The notes under the pieces: generated by a model
Seen by the model: the letters and a program-made list of their open reading frames with translations, nothing else
Told to the model about the DNA's origin: nothing
Database searches by the model: none
Program-made: the position numbers and the translations under genes
Origin: a virus
Strand: one strand, 5' to 3'
Length of the DNA stretch: 64,000 nucleotides
IMG/VR virus record: IMGVR_UViG_3300032268_000599
Location: 1-64,000 of that record
Shown: positions 56,663-63,541 of the stretch, piece after piece
Numbering within the stretch: the first letter of the stretch is position 1
Layout: every line of letters begins with the position of its first letter

Positions 56663-57522
56663 GCGGTGTCCCTTCCCAACGTATAGTCGCTCTCGACCAC
56701 CCCAGACTCGATGGAGCCGCGGATGTTCCAGCCCCACCAGTATGTGCCGACGTGACGACCCATGAGTGGTGCATCAGCCGTGTAGGTCTTGAAGTGGCCC
56801 CGCACACGGTGGACTGCCGAAGCCCGGTGGTGCGTGCCCGATCCGGTTCCCACCCGCTCACTTCCGCCACCCGGCAGGATGATGGTCGAGTAGCGGATTT
56901 CCTTGGCCGGGATTCCGCGCCGCTTATCCGTTCCGCTCCGTGCCTGCCTGATTCGGCCCCCATCCCACAACTTCACGTTGCGGCAGTTGATGAGGCCCAA
57001 GGCCGTCAGACAAGCCCTTGCTAGGGCGGCAACGATTGGCGTGAACTGCTGAATGCTTTCTAAGCTCCAACCAAGATCGTCAGACCAGTAAACGAAAGCC
57101 TCAACGGAATTCTTCCCATTATCCACAGCAGCTTTCCAATTACCATTATCGGTATTCTTGCCGTAAACTAGGAATCCATTCTCATCAATTTTGTATTCCA
57201 ACTCAATTACGTCGTTCATTGCCCCATCGTTGTCAAAAAGAAAATATGCCTTCATGTAGATGGAGCGATGGTCGTCGCTTTCTGTGATGAGAAATCCAAC
57301 CTTGCTGGGGAAGTCCCCATCACCCTTCTTTACCAGCATGGGTTCTCGATATTCCATGAATACCGTTGGATACGGCAATCTAACCGGTCCGACCTTACTG
57401 AAGTCGATGCCAATGTTTCTTGGCATCAAATCCCGCGCAACCTGGATATCGAACAGTACGGTGTCGTCGGGAATCATCTTGTTCTTGAGTGCCGCTTTTG
57501 CGAGCGGCATCCTATCGCTCAT
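56659..57522 (-). CDS. Conserved protein with RGHFKTYT...GTYWW motif
   Basis: This 287-residue protein has a beta-rich N-terminal part (IPDDTVLFDIQVARDLMPRN and VGPVRLPYPTVFMEYREPM) and a very characteristic C-terminus, HRVRGHFKTYTADAPLMGRH followed by VGTYWWGWNIRGS. The same C-terminal motif recurs in uncharacterised phage and prophage proteins. The invariant His, Arg and Trp residues look like an active or binding site, but no reaction is known to me. It is the largest gene of the leftward operon. Confidence 0.75.
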   Translation of the reverse strand: MSDRMPLAKAALKNKMIPDDTVLFDIQVARDLMPRNIGIDFSKVGPVRLPYPTVFMEYREPMLVKKGDGDFPSKVGFLITESDDHRSIYMKAYFLFDNDGAMNDVIELEYKIDENGFLVYGKNTDNGNWKAAVDNGKNSVEAFVYWSDDLGWSLESIQQFTPIVAALARACLTALGLINCRNVKLWDGGRIRQARSGTDKRRGIPAKEIRYSTIILPGGGSERVGTGSGTHHRASAVHRVRGHFKTYTADAPLMGRHVGTYWWGWNIRGSIESGVVESDYTLGRDTA

Positions 57523-57524
57523 AG

Positions 57525-57743
57525 TTATCTGTTTACTCCGTAGTTGTATCCCTTGGCCCACTGCTTTTGGTGCATCCGGCAAATCGGAGTTCCACCCTCT
57601 TTGCCAACACCATTGTCATCGACTTCCAGCTTGGCCCGGTTGCCGCAGCCAATCATGGAGTCGCCCCACCCCGCTACCTCGCACTGGCGGCGCGTCTTGG
57701 CCTGACAGAAATTGTCATACCGAATCCTTGGGGTTCTAGCCAT
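57525..57743 (-). CDS. Cys-rich zinc-binding protein (72 aa)
   Basis: The product has FCQAKTRRQCEVAGW, MIGCGNRAK and TPICRMHQKQWAKG, at least five Cys/His ligands for zinc. ATG 57743 overlaps the previous stop (TGATG), while GTG 57746 is also possible. No family was recognised. Confidence 0.65.
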   Translation of the reverse strand: MARTPRIRYDNFCQAKTRRQCEVAGWGDSMIGCGNRAKLEVDDNGVGKEGGTPICRMHQKQWAKGYNYGVNR

Positions 57744-57928
57744 CACTCCACCGGCCCATCAATCGGGGGCAGTGGCTTTAGGCCCTTGTATACGAAATCC
57801 CAAATACCCTCAGCCGTCCCGCACCTGGAACAGATATTGGTCTTGTTATCCACGCGGGACAATGCCGGGTATTCCGTGTAATCCTTCTTGCATCGGGGGC
57901 AGTTGCCCCCCATCTTGTATTCGCTCAT
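57743..57928 (-). CDS. Zinc-ribbon protein (61 aa)
   Basis: CPRCKKDYTEYPALS and ICSRCGTAEGIWDF form a classical CxxC...CxxC zinc ribbon. The C-terminus is Pro-rich. A GGAAGGTAGAAA ribosome binding site precedes the ATG. Proteins of this type recur in actinophage accessory operons; the target is unknown. Confidence 0.72.
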   Translation of the reverse strand: MSEYKMGGNCPRCKKDYTEYPALSRVDNKTNICSRCGTAEGIWDFVYKGLKPLPPIDGPVE

Positions 57929-57940
57929 TTTCTACCTTCC

Positions 57941-58156
57941 TCACAGATACATCTTGTTGATCCCGTTGCCGGGGGTTACTGAATATCCTGACGGGTGCAT
58001 CAGATACGAAACCGATCCAACACCACCGAACTGCCACTTGTCCGACAAAAACGACTCAGCGGTATCGCCCTTGGCGAGAGTGATGACCGCTTCGCGGTAA
58101 CCATCACCGATATCTACCGCGGCCTGCTCAATTGCGTTCGCATCGTAGTGAACCAT
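57941..58156 (-). CDS. Hypothetical protein (71 aa)
   Basis: ATG 58156 is preceded by AAAGGA and gives MVHYDANAIEQAAVDIGDGY ... NGINKMYL. The middle, FLSDKWQFGGVGSVSYLM, is glycine-rich. No family was recognised. It lies just downstream of nusG. Confidence 0.65.
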   Translation of the reverse strand: MVHYDANAIEQAAVDIGDGYREAVITLAKGDTAESFLSDKWQFGGVGSVSYLMHPSGYSVTPGNGINKMYL

Positions 58157-58160
58157 CGTC

Positions 58161-58778
58161 TTATATCCTTTCGATCTGATGGAACCCAAGTTCCACCGGG
58201 GTATCCCGACCGAATATTGAAACCAGAACGTGAAGCTTCCTGCGTTCAACATCGACCTCGCTAACGGAGGCGTGGTAGCCGGTGAACGGGCCGTCCATAA
58301 CGGTAACCGCATCCCCGATTGTGAAGTCGCAAACGATTACGTCCGCTATCGGGAGGTCTGCTACGCCAGCCGGTTTCCCGACCTCTTTTGCGGCGGGGGG
58401 GAGTAGGAACTTGACTACATCGCCAATGGGAAGCGGGGTCGGGAGGGTGGTGGCCCCCACGAACCCGCTGATGCCCGGTGTGTTCTTAACCGCCGCCCAG
58501 GACTCATCGGTCAGTTCCATACGGATCAATACATAACCTGGCATGACGGTCTTTTTGGCCACCTTTCGTTGGCCATTCTTGAGCGTCACAACCTGTTGGG
58601 TTGGAGCTTCCGCCTGAAATATTAGGTGGTCAATCCCCAGGTTTTGGACTCGTTGCATGAGGTTGGTCTTAGCCAGATTTTCTGCACCAACCTTGGCGCG
58701 AGCCACATACCACTCGCCGGGAAGGGCCTGAAGATCGGCCCGTAAAGATTCCGCTGTATCAGTTGTTTCTGTGGTCAT
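58161..58778 (-). CDS. nusG: Phage-encoded NusG transcription elongation factor
   Basis: This 205-residue protein is a complete NusG. The NGN domain (20-125) has [53 protein letters not shown] and [16 protein letters not shown]. The KOW domain (150-205) has [20 protein letters not shown] and [19 protein letters not shown]. It is very like actinobacterial NusG, so it was probably taken from a host. NusG binds RNA polymerase and affects pausing, Rho and coupling; a phage copy could antiterminate its own transcripts or compete with host NusG. A structured leader lies upstream. Confidence 0.95.
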   Translation of the reverse strand: MTTETTDTAESLRADLQALPGEWYVARAKVGAENLAKTNLMQRVQNLGIDHLIFQAEAPTQQVVTLKNGQRKVAKKTVMPGYVLIRMELTDESWAAVKNTPGISGFVGATTLPTPLPIGDVVKFLLPPAAKEVGKPAGVADLPIADVIVCDFTIGDAVTVMDGPFTGYHASVSEVDVERRKLHVLVSIFGRDTPVELGFHQIERI

Positions 58779-58911
58779 TATCCCTATCTACCATCAAGGC
58801 GAAAGCCGCCTCTGCCATTTCCTTGCTGAAGAACTGCCCTACATGCTTGCCGTCAACCTCAAGGAACCAATTGTCGCTACTCGTGAGCTTGTAGATACTT
58901 TTGTGCATCAT
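58759..58911 (-). CDS. Small protein upstream of nusG (50 aa)
   Basis: An ATG with AGGTAAGAG upstream opens [20 protein letters not shown] ... DNDHRNN, ending 20 bases inside nusG. The composition is plausible for a beta-alpha protein ([17 protein letters not shown]). It is likely co-translated with nusG. No family was recognised. Confidence 0.6.
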   Translation of the reverse strand: MMHKSIYKLTSSDNWFLEVDGKHVGQFFSKEMAEAAFALMVDRDNDHRNN

Positions 58912-58963
58912 ATCTCTTACCTATCCTTAATTTGTGTTGGGTTTTACTGCTAATAAAATGGTC

Positions 58964-59072
58964 GGGATGGGGGCGCAGCGATGACCTCGCCCAGAGGTTT
59001 GAATGGTGGGGTCATGGGCCATGCTTTGCGCGGAAAAAGGAGACAAGTAACGCGCTTTCACACCCCCATCCC
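58964..59072 (-). ncRNA. Structured leader RNA of the nusG transcript
   Basis: On the minus strand GGGATGGGGG (59072-59063) pairs perfectly with CCCCCATCCC (58973-58964) and encloses about 90 bases with further helices: GCGCG/CGCGC, ATGACC/GGTCAT and CCTC/GAGG. The 170-base gap holds no gene and precedes the small gene and nusG. A downstream TTTTATT could make it an attenuator. It may be a cis-acting regulator of nusG or a separate RNA. Confidence 0.6.
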
Positions 59073-59081
59073 TGTGGTTAA

Positions 59082-59387
59082 CTAAGTATTCTTTTCTGCC
59101 TTGCGGCGCATCCTCTGACGCATGTTCAGTTCCTTACGGTTGGCCTTGCGCCATGCGGCGGCGTAGTCGTACTTCTCGCGGCAAGCTTCCAGGCACTTGG
59201 CGCACCGGCACGCATAGTTGCTGTAACCGTTCCAGGTGCCGTGGACGTGTTCAGGGGTCGGCCCCTTCTGCCGCCGCTCCCTGGGTGTCTTTCCCAGCTT
59301 CCGGTACGCCGCTACGCACCCCTCGCACCGGCATTTGTGGTGAACGTACCCCTCAGGCCCAACCGGGGGACCGGCAATGTGTTCCAC
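59082..59387 (-). CDS. Cys-rich protein with CRC-x2-C repeats (101 aa)
   Basis: The product has GPEGYVHHKCRCEGCVAAYR and HGTWNGYSNYACRCAKCLEA, the same double motif as the protein at 36106, followed by a basic helix (WRKANRKELNMRQRMRRKAE). Both units are likely zinc sites. The GTG start directly follows the previous stop, with GGGGAG upstream. Function unknown; the basic tail suggests nucleic-acid binding. Confidence 0.75.
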   Translation of the reverse strand: MEHIAGPPVGPEGYVHHKCRCEGCVAAYRKLGKTPRERRQKGPTPEHVHGTWNGYSNYACRCAKCLEACREKYDYAAAWRKANRKELNMRQRMRRKAEKNT

Positions 59388-59546
59388 TTACAACTCCCCT
59401 TCAAGAAGTGCATCGGCCTTTTCAAGCTCTACCATGCGGTCCTCGATCTGCCTGACGCGTTTGGTTATACGGATTAGCTCGACTTGGAGTTCCATCCGCT
59501 CTAACCGGACGGCCCTGACGAGTTCGGCCTTGCTGTACTTCACCAT
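59388..59546 (-). CDS. Coiled-coil protein (52 aa)
   Basis: ATG 59546 opens MVKYSKAELVRAVRLERMEL ... LLEGEL, an uninterrupted heptad pattern, likely a dimeric coiled coil. It overlaps the previous gene by seven bases and ends one base before the next start. No family was recognised. Confidence 0.62.
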   Translation of the reverse strand: MVKYSKAELVRAVRLERMELQVELIRITKRVRQIEDRMVELEKADALLEGEL

Positions 59547-59845
59547 GGAATATTACCGTAGCGGATGTTGCGGTCGTCCTCAGCCCACTGGTCGTGATAC
59601 CACCCAATTGGGTCGTGGTGTGAGTGCCAACCGGGGTGACCAATCTCCAACCGGCAGTGCAACGCACCATCCGGTGATTCATTCCCGCAGATTATGTGGG
59701 AGGGCGCACTATCGGCCTGGTCGTACTTGGCCCACAACTCCCGCAGCCGCTTGTTGCCGCGATAGGGCCTGCCCCCAGGCCGTAGACCCTTGAAGAGGGC
59801 GTAGGAAAACATCACTGCCGCCAGCAGGAGGTAGGAGTTAGGCAA
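59540..59845 (-). CDS. Membrane-anchored Cys/His-rich protein (101 aa)
   Basis: The TTG start at 59845 has GAGG six bases upstream, inside the previous gene's end. A hydrophobic N-terminal helix (YLLLAAVMFSYALFKG) is followed by HIICGNESPDGALHCRLEIG and HPGWHSHHDPIGWYHD, a His/Cys-rich stretch that may bind metal. The pattern after the helix resembles small conserved phage proteins. Confidence 0.65.
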   Translation of the reverse strand: MPNSYLLLAAVMFSYALFKGLRPGGRPYRGNKRLRELWAKYDQADSAPSHIICGNESPDGALHCRLEIGHPGWHSHHDPIGWYHDQWAEDDRNIRYGNIPW

Positions 59846-60065
59846 CTTCTTCCTCGCCCTCGTCGTAGTCGTCGGCAGCGGTTTCCGTATTGACAATCAC
59901 ACCCTTGACCGTATTGACGGTTACCACCTTGCCGGTTTCACAATCCTCGACACCCCAGGCCCATCGGCTGTGATCGTCGGCCATCTGACGGGCGATGCGA
60001 GCGGCCTCTACCGGTCCGTCAACGTCGAGGACGAAAACTCCCCACGTTGCTACATAGGAACCCAC
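59838..60065 (-). CDS. Hypothetical acidic protein (75 aa)
   Basis: GTG 60065 follows the previous stop with no gap (TAGGTG). The product (MGSYVATWGVFVLDVDGPVE, then TGKVVTVNTVKGVIVNTETA) is an alpha/beta fold with a very acidic end. No family was recognised. Confidence 0.62.
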   Translation of the reverse strand: MGSYVATWGVFVLDVDGPVEAARIARQMADDHSRWAWGVEDCETGKVVTVNTVKGVIVNTETAADDYDEGEEEVA

Positions 60066-60263
60066 CTAGACCGCACCCTTGTCGGCATCTGCGATAGCGG
60101 AGAAAACTGACTCCCAATAGTATTCGATGCTCTCTACTGCCTTGATGAACTTCTTCTCCTGCCCGGACTTGATTGCCTGTAGGCGGCGCAGCCTCTTGAG
60201 GTCGGGGTCGATGCCGCTGGCTAGGATTGCTGCTTTGTTACGTTCCAACTTGTTTTCCTTCAT
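60066..60263 (-). CDS. Hypothetical helical protein (65 aa)
   Basis: The ATG lies 12 bases after the -10 box of a near-consensus promoter, so its leader is only about six bases. The product MKENKLERNKAAILASGIDP ... DADKGAV is basic and helical. No family was recognised. Confidence 0.65.
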   Translation of the reverse strand: MKENKLERNKAAILASGIDPDLKRLRRLQAIKSGQEKKFIKAVESIEYYWESVFSAIADADKGAV

Positions 60264-60275
60264 CTTGATAGTGCA

Positions 60276-60304
60276 ATATTACATTCTGCTGCCGGGGTTG
60301 TCAA
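60276..60304 (-). promoter_or_regulatory. Near-consensus leftward promoter
   Basis: On the minus strand TTGACA (60304-60299) is followed after exactly 17 bases by TAATAT (60281-60276). The -35 overlaps the stop region of the upstream gene. This is the best sigma-70-type promoter in the window and probably drives genes from 60263 leftward, including nusG. Confidence 0.82.
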
Positions 60305-60585
60305 ACAACCGGGGGCTTGTAGTTAGCAATCCTGGCTAGAGTCTCCCCGGCGACACGCTGCCTTTCGCGCACCCTTGTCGCGTCGGCATAGGCCGCATCC
60401 GCCTCAGAGCGAAACTCGTCCGTGTCAAACGCCCAGTCCTGAATGGCGATTTCATTGGCGACGAAGTGGATTGCCATGGCAATTCCGGCTCGTTCCTCGT
60501 CGGTGTTGACTGCTGCGGCGGCGCGGCCAAGCGCCATGGCTACGCGGCGACTGCTGATTTTGTGCAGTATGGCCTCAGCCTTCAC
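60301..60585 (-). CDS. Alanine-rich helical protein (94 aa)
   Basis: GTGA overlap with the previous gene. The product (MKAEAILHKISSRRVAMALG ... IANYKPPVV) is largely helical, with ALGRAAAAVNTDEERAGIAM in the middle. No family was recognised. Confidence 0.65.
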   Translation of the reverse strand: MKAEAILHKISSRRVAMALGRAAAAVNTDEERAGIAMAIHFVANEIAIQDWAFDTDEFRSEADAAYADATRVRERQRVAGETLARIANYKPPVV

Positions 60586-60773
60586 TTCGGGTCTGCCTTG
60601 TAAACATTGAAGTGCCCCCTCGCCGGGACGATGGCAACCTTGTGGCCCTTGTTACCGGCCTCATGCCACTTGATGGCCTGCTGAACCAGTTGGTTCGGGA
60701 TGCCATGCGGGTCGTCAATGACCCCGGTGGTGTAGTCACCGCGGTTGCAGTGCAACACCATCTTCTCGGTCAC
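60582..60773 (-). CDS. Hypothetical protein (63 aa)
   Basis: GTG 60773 overlaps the previous stop (GTGA). The product has LHCNRGDYTTGVIDDPHGIP followed by QAIKWHEAGNKGHKVAIVPA. No family was recognised. Confidence 0.62.
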   Translation of the reverse strand: MTEKMVLHCNRGDYTTGVIDDPHGIPNQLVQQAIKWHEAGNKGHKVAIVPARGHFNVYKADPK

Positions 60774-60949
60774 TCCACCCACACTTTGATTTGCTCAGGA
60801 TCGAGCTTGGTGATGAATTGCAGTTCTGCCGCGAAGTCGGCAGCAACCTTTTCGGCATCCCCCGTAGCGCACCGCGTTATTACCAGTGCGATGTCGCACT
60901 GAGGGTGATCGTCGCTGTCGATGCTGTACCAGATTGTTGATTTGTTCAT
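60770..60949 (-). CDS. Hypothetical protein (59 aa)
   Basis: ATG 60949 has a clear AAGGGATACAA ribosome binding site. The product MNKSTIWYSIDSDDHPQCDI ... IKVWVE is a small acidic alpha/beta protein. No family was recognised. Confidence 0.65.
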   Translation of the reverse strand: MNKSTIWYSIDSDDHPQCDIALVITRCATGDAEKVAADFAAELQFITKLDPEQIKVWVE

Positions 60950-60989
60950 TTGTATCCCTTCACTTGTAGGTAACTTCCTTGCCTCAGCC

Positions 60990-61118
60990 TCACATGGCCT
61001 CCTCAATCACGCTGACCATTTGGCCGCACAGTTCAGCGATCACACCGTTGTAGCTCGCGGTTGCCTCGACCCGCTGCACGTCGCTCAACGCGTGGCAGGC
61101 GGGGTTGTCACACTCCAT
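60990..61118 (-). CDS. Small protein with unusual start (42 aa; frame open to 61199)
   Basis: The frame is open from 61199 and looks coding throughout (DVVYEAHEELEFLISAYWHV, then RHGFERAMECDNPACHA), but the first standard start is ATG 61118, with AAAGGG close upstream. Its upstream part begins exactly where the previous gene stops at AAA-TGA-C, so it could be made by +1 frameshifting or by an unusual start. It has CDNPACH, a possible metal site. Confidence 0.5.
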   Translation of the reverse strand: MECDNPACHALSDVQRVEATASYNGVIAELCGQMVSVIEEAM

Positions 61119-61197
61119 AGCCCTTTCAAAGCCATGCCTTACATGCCAGTAAGCGGAGATGAGGAACTCAAGTTCCTCATGGGCCTCGTAAACTACG

Positions 61198-61395
61198 TCA
61201 TTTAATATCCCAAATCTCCCAATCTTCTACGGTTTCATCATTAAATTCTGTGGAAACCAGTCTGTGTTCGTCGCTACCCATCAAAAACCAGTCCTCAAGG
61301 ATCTGGTCGCTGTCCTCTGGCTTGTAGTCGTCATCAACCTCGATTTCGTAGGTTGAATACATGACAGTCCGGAGGGTCACGGTTAATTTCTTCAT
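61198..61395 (-). CDS. Acidic hypothetical protein (65 aa)
   Basis: ATG 61395 overlaps the previous stop (ATGA). The product (MKKLTVTLRTVMYSTYEIEV, then TEFNDETVEDWEIWDIK) has a beta start and a strongly acidic rest, a pattern seen in DNA-mimic and anti-host proteins. It ends at AAA-TGA-C, a weak stop context. No family was recognised. Confidence 0.65.
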   Translation of the reverse strand: MKKLTVTLRTVMYSTYEIEVDDDYKPEDSDQILEDWFLMGSDEHRLVSTEFNDETVEDWEIWDIK

Positions 61396-61859
61396 CCAAT
61401 TCCCAATCTCATTGCATCGGCAAACAGCCCCGATATTCCAAGGTCGCTCCCCGAGTCTTTCCACGGACCCAGTGTTGGGGGAGCGGATTCATGCCGGTGA
61501 ATTTCGGCCATGAACACATTCACTGAATCCCTGGTGACGTGGGATAGCATGAGAACTTCCTTGCGGTCGGGCTGCTCCCTGACCGGCAAATCCAACCCAA
61601 GGGGATGGTCAGGCCCACGTTCCACATACCAGGACGACGCAACTAGAACCGCTTCGTCGGCATGAACCTTTCTGAGCAGATTTGCGATACCTTCACAAAT
61701 CTGCTCTTTGTCATCGTCAAACTTCAACATGCAGGGAATTGTCAAGCCCTTTGACTGGATCATCAGTACCGGGAACCAGTCATCATCAGGGTTCTTGAAT
61801 CCCCGCTGAATTTCCTCAGCGCCGTCCTTCATAACGGCCACAATGTCAACTTTCTTCAT
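61392..61859 (-). CDS. Hypothetical protein (155 aa)
   Basis: AAAGGATTAA precedes the ATG. The product (MKKVDIVAVMKDGAEEIQRG, MLKFDDDKEQICEGIANLLR and VLVASSWYVERGPDHPLGLD) looks like a folded alpha/beta protein. The central region resembles proteins of unknown role in phages. No family was recognised. Confidence 0.68.
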   Translation of the reverse strand: MKKVDIVAVMKDGAEEIQRGFKNPDDDWFPVLMIQSKGLTIPCMLKFDDDKEQICEGIANLLRKVHADEAVLVASSWYVERGPDHPLGLDLPVREQPDRKEVLMLSHVTRDSVNVFMAEIHRHESAPPTLGPWKDSGSDLGISGLFADAMRLGIG

Positions 61860-62045
61860 TTAATCCTTTCCCAAGTCAAATGGATCGAACTCATCCATGT
61901 CAAAATGCGGCTCCCGCCGCCGCTTAACCCTCGCAAGGGCATCTGAAGCCAACTGGCGATGCTTTCGGGCGATATCCAGATGCCGTTCGGCAGCCGCCAG
62001 GTCTGCCCGATCCTCGTCGGACAGAATGCCTTTCTTAGTCTCCAT
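61860..62045 (-). CDS. Charged helical protein (61 aa)
   Basis: ATG 62045 has AAAGGTAGAT upstream. The product METKKGILSDEDRADLAAAE ... FDPFDLGKD forms a long charged helix with a basic patch (RVKRRRE) and an acidic end. No family was recognised. Confidence 0.63.
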   Translation of the reverse strand: METKKGILSDEDRADLAAAERHLDIARKHRQLASDALARVKRRREPHFDMDEFDPFDLGKD

Positions 62046-62280
62046 ATCTACCTTTCTTCTTGTTATGAACAACTTTCACCCGCTCGGGGTAAAAAGACCT
62101 GAGTAGGTGCTTACTTGTGCCCCCGCCAACAAAATTGAGGACAACCTTGCCCTCGCTGGTCTTGGAGTGGCCCAGGTACTTGAACTTGCCGCGCTCTCCG
62201 GTGATTGACACTTCGGAGTCGATTTTGAGCCAGCGACCGTTGATCTGGACTTCGCCATTGGCGTTAACTACTACACTCAT
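62035..62280 (-). CDS. Small beta-barrel protein (81 aa; DUF7246-like)
   Basis: AAGGAGAG precedes ATG 62280, which overlaps the previous stop (TGATG). The product has VQINGRWLKIDSEVSITGER, GKFKYLGHSKTSEGKVVLNF and RSFYPERVKVVHNKKKGR. This is the pattern of small KOW/SH3-like barrels (DUF7246 type) common in actinophages. It may bind nucleic acid. Confidence 0.7.
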   Translation of the reverse strand: MSVVVNANGEVQINGRWLKIDSEVSITGERGKFKYLGHSKTSEGKVVLNFVGGGTSKHLLRSFYPERVKVVHNKKKGRYGD

Positions 62281-62369
62281 CACTCTCCTTCTGATGGATC
62301 ACAAACCTCGCAGTATTCGCTGATACCTACCTGTGCGTCATTTCCGCACCACATACATTCGGGCTTCAC
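62280..62369 (-). CDS. Minimal zinc ribbon (29 aa)
   Basis: GTGA overlap with the previous gene and TGATG with the next. The 29-residue product is MKPECMWCGNDAQVGISEYC followed by EVCDPSEGE, a bare CxxC...CxxC zinc ribbon. Such mini-ribbons recur in phage accessory operons. Confidence 0.65.
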   Translation of the reverse strand: MKPECMWCGNDAQVGISEYCEVCDPSEGE

Positions 62370-62590
62370 GCTGCGGTCTTTAACTTGACCTCGCCTTCGG
62401 TTTCAATCCACACCTTGGCCCCGCATGAAAGCGGGTTGTCGGGGCGGTACACGATCTTTGCAACGACATTGCCGTCAACAACAATTTCTGCCTCAGACGC
62501 ATAATCATTGGACTTGTACGTCTTGACAGTCAAAACATCCTGTTCACCGGCACGAATCTTGTGCTGGTTAACATGAACAATGGTTTTCAA
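62366..62590 (-). CDS. Conserved actinophage protein (74 aa)
   Basis: The pattern MKTIVHVNQHKIRAGEQDVL, TVKTYKSNDYASEAEIVVDG and YRPDNPLSCGAKVWIETEG is strongly conserved across actinophages, but the function is unknown. The TTG start has AAAGGA upstream. Probably a small beta protein. Confidence 0.78.
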   Translation of the reverse strand: MKTIVHVNQHKIRAGEQDVLTVKTYKSNDYASEAEIVVDGNVVAKIVYRPDNPLSCGAKVWIETEGEVKLKTAA

Positions 62591-62600
62591 GCCATTCCTT

Positions 62601-62864
62601 TCACAGTATTGATATCCTCTTAATGTTTCCGGTTTTCACAACCATCGGAACGCAATAGTCTTGATCTTTCTCAGACCAAACCATCAGATTGGTTACATCG
62701 TCGCTACCGGCACCGTCCCACCGGGCTATAAGAATTGTTCTACTCGTTCCAAAATCTGACGCTACCCAGATACGAGCGCACCATCCGGTGATAATTGAGT
62801 GCAGGGTGTCGTAGCTGCAATCTTTTCCCCATTCAATGTTGGGGATGCTTTCGTAGTCTTCCAC
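62601..62864 (-). CDS. Hypothetical protein (87 aa)
   Basis: The product, from GTG 62864, has SYDTLHSIITGWCARIWVAS and TILIARWDGAGSDDVTNLMV, an alpha/beta pattern with acidic ends. The ribosome binding site is weak. No family was recognised. Confidence 0.62.
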   Translation of the reverse strand: MEDYESIPNIEWGKDCSYDTLHSIITGWCARIWVASDFGTSRTILIARWDGAGSDDVTNLMVWSEKDQDYCVPMVVKTGNIKRISIL

Positions 62865-62866
62865 TT

Positions 62867-62963
62867 CTAGTAGCCGACCTCACTGAGTAATGCTTCCGCT
62901 TTACCCATCATGTAAAGCAATGCCTGGTATTCATCCGTACTGTTTCCGCATCATGCGCTGCAA
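62867..62963 (-). pseudogene. Possible remnant of a small gene
   Basis: The minus-strand frame ending at 62867 reads ...STDEYQALLYMMGKAEALLSEVGY, which looks coding, but a stop lies just upstream and only TTG or ATG codons deep inside could start it. It may be a tiny gene of about 17 residues or the broken end of a longer one. Confidence 0.3.
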
Positions 62964-63128
62964 TCACTTCGCATCGGTGATGGTGTAGTGTTGTTTTATT
63001 TCGTCTTCGCATTCACCATCGCAGTATGCGCTTTCAAACACGTTTACGATTTCTTCGTTAACATCGACGCAGGCATCGAAGTAAACTTTGGTGCTTCCGC
63101 ACCAGTCACACGTTGCAATTTTGGTCAA
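62964..63128 (-). CDS. Zinc-binding protein (54 aa)
   Basis: TTG 63128 overlaps the previous stop (TTGA). The product LTKIATCDWCGSTKVYFDAC ... TITDAK has CDWC and a later CDGEC, a treble-clef-like zinc pattern with an acidic core. No family was recognised. Confidence 0.65.
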   Translation of the reverse strand: MTKIATCDWCGSTKVYFDACVDVNEEIVNVFESAYCDGECEDEIKQHYTITDAK

Positions 63129-63352
63129 ACCACTATCTCCATGCCTTCCGGATCAGTCGCCCGGTCGTCATCCCACTCTGCTTTCCACGTCCACATATCG
63201 ACACCAGCACGGTGCAAACCCTTGTGGTCTATTTGGCGGGTGCAAATCCAGCGGCCACATGGCGACTCTGAATCGCAGTCGCCCCATTTCCAGTCGATTG
63301 GCGGGAGATGCTGCTCGCCGGATTTATCTTGTTTAACTTCGGTGTTATACAT
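63125..63352 (-). CDS. Trp/Cys-rich hypothetical protein (75 aa)
   Basis: The product has DCDSESPCGRWICTRQIDHK followed by GLHRAGVDMWTWKAEWDDD. The CGRWIC...DH...GLH pattern is common in small actinophage proteins and may bind zinc. It overlaps the previous gene by eight bases. Confidence 0.66.
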   Translation of the reverse strand: MYNTEVKQDKSGEQHLPPIDWKWGDCDSESPCGRWICTRQIDHKGLHRAGVDMWTWKAEWDDDRATDPEGMEIVV

Positions 63353-63515
63353 CGGTGCGGTAAATCATCGGTTCGACATAAGCCCGAACATGATCGCTGT
63401 CGCCTGGAAGAAAACAGGAGACAAGCTCGACAAGGGCACGGTTGTACTCCGGATTGGAGTTGTCCGGTGCCGCCAGCATTTGAGCTTCTTTAATCAGGTC
63501 TTTTATCAGTGGCAT
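63345..63515 (-). CDS. Hypothetical protein (56 aa)
   Basis: ATG 63515 has an AGAGGAAAGT ribosome binding site. The product MPLIKDLIKEAQMLAAPDNS ... MIYRTDV is helical. It is the first gene downstream of the structured element at 63542. No family was recognised. Confidence 0.64.
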   Translation of the reverse strand: MPLIKDLIKEAQMLAAPDNSNPEYNRALVELVSCFLPGDSDHVRAYVEPMIYRTDV

Positions 63516-63541
63516 ACTTTCCTCTCTTTCTCGTAAAGCCT

